This document shows positions 62,538-64,000 of a stretch of 64,000 nucleotides of DNA, piece by piece. Position 1 is the first letter of the stretch, and every line of letters begins with the position of its first letter. The stretch is taken from NCBI GenBank assembly GCA_036704125.1, contig DATNQI010000090.1, positions 1 through 64,000 of the forward strand. The letters are read 5' to 3'. The translations under genes were made by a program, and so were the position numbers. The notes beneath the pieces are model-generated. The model ran no database searches. It worked only from the letters and a program-made list of their open reading frames with translations, and was not told the origin of the DNA. The DNA comes from Pantanalinema sp. (GTDB lineage Bacteria > Cyanobacteriota > Sericytochromatia > S15B-MN24 > UBA4093).

Positions 62538-63239
62538 TCAGAAACCGGGGTACAGCACCGCCGCATCCTGGGCGAAGTAGCGACCGCTGGGCTTGCTGCC
62601 TTCGATCAGGTCGAGGAAGGCCGGCACGCTGACCTCGGGCGGGTGGAGGTAGTTGAGGTTCTCGCCGGGGCACGACTCCTCGAAGAGGCGGGTGCGCATC
62701 TCGCCGGGGTCGACCCAGTAGACGCGCCACTGCGGGTTCTCGAGCGCCAGGGTGCCCGAGAGGTGATCGAGCATGGCCTTGCTCGCCCCGTATCCTCCCC
62801 ACCCCTCGAAGCTCTCGGGGGCCGCGTCGCTGCTGACGTTGATCACGCAGGCTCCCGGAACGAGCAGGTCCTTCATGGCCTGTACCATGGCGAGGGGCGC
62901 CAGCGCGTTGACGCGGCAGACCCGCTCCAGGTCGTCGAGCGGAAAGTCCAGGAGCCGGGGCCTGGGGCTCGGGCCCAGGATCGCCGCGTTGTTGACCAGC
63001 AGATCGAGCCCCCCCCGCGCGCGGGCGGCCTCGGCGAGGCGCGCGCGGTGCAGCGGATCCGACACGTCGCCGGGGATCCCTTGCACCCAGGTCTTCTCCG
63101 CGAGCTCGTCGCAAACCCCCTGCAGGGCCTCTGCGCCGCGGGCGGTCAGGATGAGGGCCCACCCTTCGGCCGCGAGCGCGCAGCAGAGCGCCCGTCCCAG
63201 ACCTCGGGACGCACCGGTGATCAAGGCAAGTCGCGTCAT
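62538..63239 (-). CDS. Short-chain dehydrogenase/reductase
   Basis: 233 residues. Rossmann motif TGASRGLG, NNAAIL, INVSSDAAP and the catalytic YGASK (Tyr-x-x-x-Lys). The acidic/Arg pattern after the third strand (LTARG) suggests NADP preference. Substrate unknown. Confidence 0.92.
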   Translation of the reverse strand: MTRLALITGASRGLGRALCCALAAEGWALILTARGAEALQGVCDELAEKTWVQGIPGDVSDPLHRARLAEAARARGGLDLLVNNAAILGPSPRPRLLDFPLDDLERVCRVNALAPLAMVQAMKDLLVPGACVINVSSDAAPESFEGWGGYGASKAMLDHLSGTLALENPQWRVYWVDPGEMRTRLFEESCPGENLNYLHPPEVSVPAFLDLIEGSKPSGRYFAQDAAVLYPGF

Positions 63240-63298
63240 GCTCCCATGATGTCGTCCGCTCCTCGACCGGTCAAGGCGTGGCCGACGTGAGCGGCCGC

Positions 63299-63697
63299 TC
63301 AGCGAACGGTGACGGTGCCGCGCATGAAGGGGTGGGGGGTGCAGACGTAAGGGAAGGTGCCTGCCGTGTCGAAGCGCTGGCTGAAGGTCTGCTCGGAGCG
63401 GTGAAGGCCCGAATCCCAGGCGAAAGCCGAGTCCGCGGTGGACTTGGCGTTGTGCGCCGTCGCGTCCTCGAAGCGCCAGGTCACCGTGCCGCCCCGGGGA
63501 ATCTCGACCGACGCGGGCCGGAAGGCGAAGTCGCGAACCGTCACCGTCACGCTGTCGCTGCTGGGCTGCTCGGTGCCAGCCTGGGCGGTGGGTGACGGGC
63601 CAGGAGATCTGATGGGTGGTCCCCCTCCGCCGCCCGAAGGAGCGCAGCTCCCCGCAAGGCCCATCACCAGCACGAGCACAGGCCCCAACCGGCGCAT
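63299..63697 (-). CDS. Cupredoxin (plastocyanin-like) copper lipoprotein
   Basis: 132 residues from ATG 63697 with GAGGAGGAGG upstream. Lipobox AGSC (Cys 18), a Pro/Gly-rich linker, then a cupredoxin domain with type 1 copper ligands His 82 (AHNAKS), Cys 119, His 122 and Met 125 (CTPHPFMRG). A membrane-anchored electron carrier outside the cytoplasm. The longer frame to 63799 would bury the signal sequence. Confidence 0.9.
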   Translation of the reverse strand: MRRLGPVLVLVMGLAGSCAPSGGGGGPPIRSPGPSPTAQAGTEQPSSDSVTVTVRDFAFRPASVEIPRGGTVTWRFEDATAHNAKSTADSAFAWDSGLHRSEQTFSQRFDTAGTFPYVCTPHPFMRGTVTVR

Positions 63698-63882
63698 CGC
63701 CACCTCCTCCTCTCGACCTTGAAGACGGGACGATGGTAGCCGAGCGGCAGGCAAGCGAGCGTATCGGGTCCGCCGAACTCTTTTGGTCCCGGCGCCCAAT
63801 TCTTCCCCCGCAAGGCGGGTTACCCTTGGTCGTACTCATGGTCGGCCCAGCGCGCCGGCAAAGCCCCTGCGAGGAGACTCCC

Positions 63883-64000
63883 ATGACCAGGTCCCGCACG
63901 CGGCACCGCCCCATCCACCGCCTCGGGGCGTTCGCGCTTGGCGGGCTGCTCGCAGGCGGCCTCGCCCTTGCGCCATGCGCGCAGGCCGAGCCGCTCCCGT
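63883..64000 (+). CDS. Secreted protein, C-terminus beyond the window
   Basis: ATG 63883 with GAGGAG at 63871-63876. The 39 visible residues (MTRSRTRHRPIHRLGAFALG, then GLLAGGLALAPCAQAEPLP) form a basic, then hydrophobic signal peptide with a likely cleavage after AQA. Nothing of the mature protein is visible. Confidence 0.65.
   Translation, partial: MTRSRTRHRPIHRLGAFALGGLLAGGLALAPCAQAEPLP

Overview
This is a gene-dense, high-GC (about two thirds G+C by eye) bacterial chromosome segment with mostly housekeeping and envelope genes. I saw no rRNA, tRNA, CRISPR array, transposase or phage gene. The best guess is a non-photosynthetic relative of Cyanobacteria (Sericytochromatia/Tanganyikabacteria-like). 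This is an inference from four signs: the octamer GCGATCGC, the cyanobacterial HIP1 element, occurs at least 25 times; lysA, cdaA and uppS lie together, an arrangement I recall from cyanobacteria; cyanobacteria-type families occur (DUF2227, DUF2079, LpxB-related glycosyltransferases, YqeG); and c-di-AMP synthase occurs beside outer-envelope polysaccharide genes. Genes are tightly packed, with many ATGA, GTGA and TGATG stop/start overlaps.

Layout. 1-6.2 kb: a truncated secreted DUF4015 hydrolase, a DEAD-box RNA helicase, a Dabb protein, miaE with an unknown partner, a small lipoprotein, then a repeat-rich non-coding stretch before a LolA-like secreted protein. 6.3-15 kb: dnaE, a CDF metal exporter, a flavin reductase-like protein, a membrane-anchored TPR protein, rpsT and a lipoprotein. 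15-19.5 kb (minus): lysA-cdaA-ybbR-uppS-holA operon. 19.6-23.5 kb: nif3-der-plsY-rsmA operon. 23.5-29.1 kb: a BioY-like membrane protein, DUF2227, secD-secF, and mrp followed by a MarR regulator with a C-terminal four-cysteine motif. 29.2-39.8 kb: envelope glycoconjugate region with an LpxB-like protein, an MsbA-like exporter, a CPBP protease, DUF2079, GT39 and GT2 proteins, and an O-antigen-ligase/LpxB-like fusion. 39.9-46.4 kb: dnaX-mltG-yqeG-pnp-pbp1A. 46.4-51.5 kb: Rieske oxygenase, amidohydrolase, and a coaD operon with a coiled-coil protein and a nitrilase. 51.6-57.8 kb: typA and a large GGDEF/HD-GYP sensor. 57.8-64 kb: pckG, yceI, a cupin, a serine hydrolase, an SDR, a cupredoxin lipoprotein and a truncated secreted protein.

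How it works together. Three DNA polymerase III holoenzyme subunits (alpha, delta, tau) are encoded here. Envelope building is the dominant theme: lipid carrier synthesis (uppS), phospholipid synthesis (plsY), peptidoglycan (lysA, mltG, pbp1A), c-di-AMP signalling (cdaA/ybbR), secretion (secDF) and surface polysaccharide enzymes. Metal and Fe-S handling appears in the CDF exporter, mrp and the Cys-rich MarR protein; the CDF and mrp upstream regions share a candidate operator.

Promoters can often be read directly. Many are extended -10 (TGnTAnnnT) elements, and at five genes this element lies only 6-8 bases before an ATG, which predicts leaderless mRNAs.
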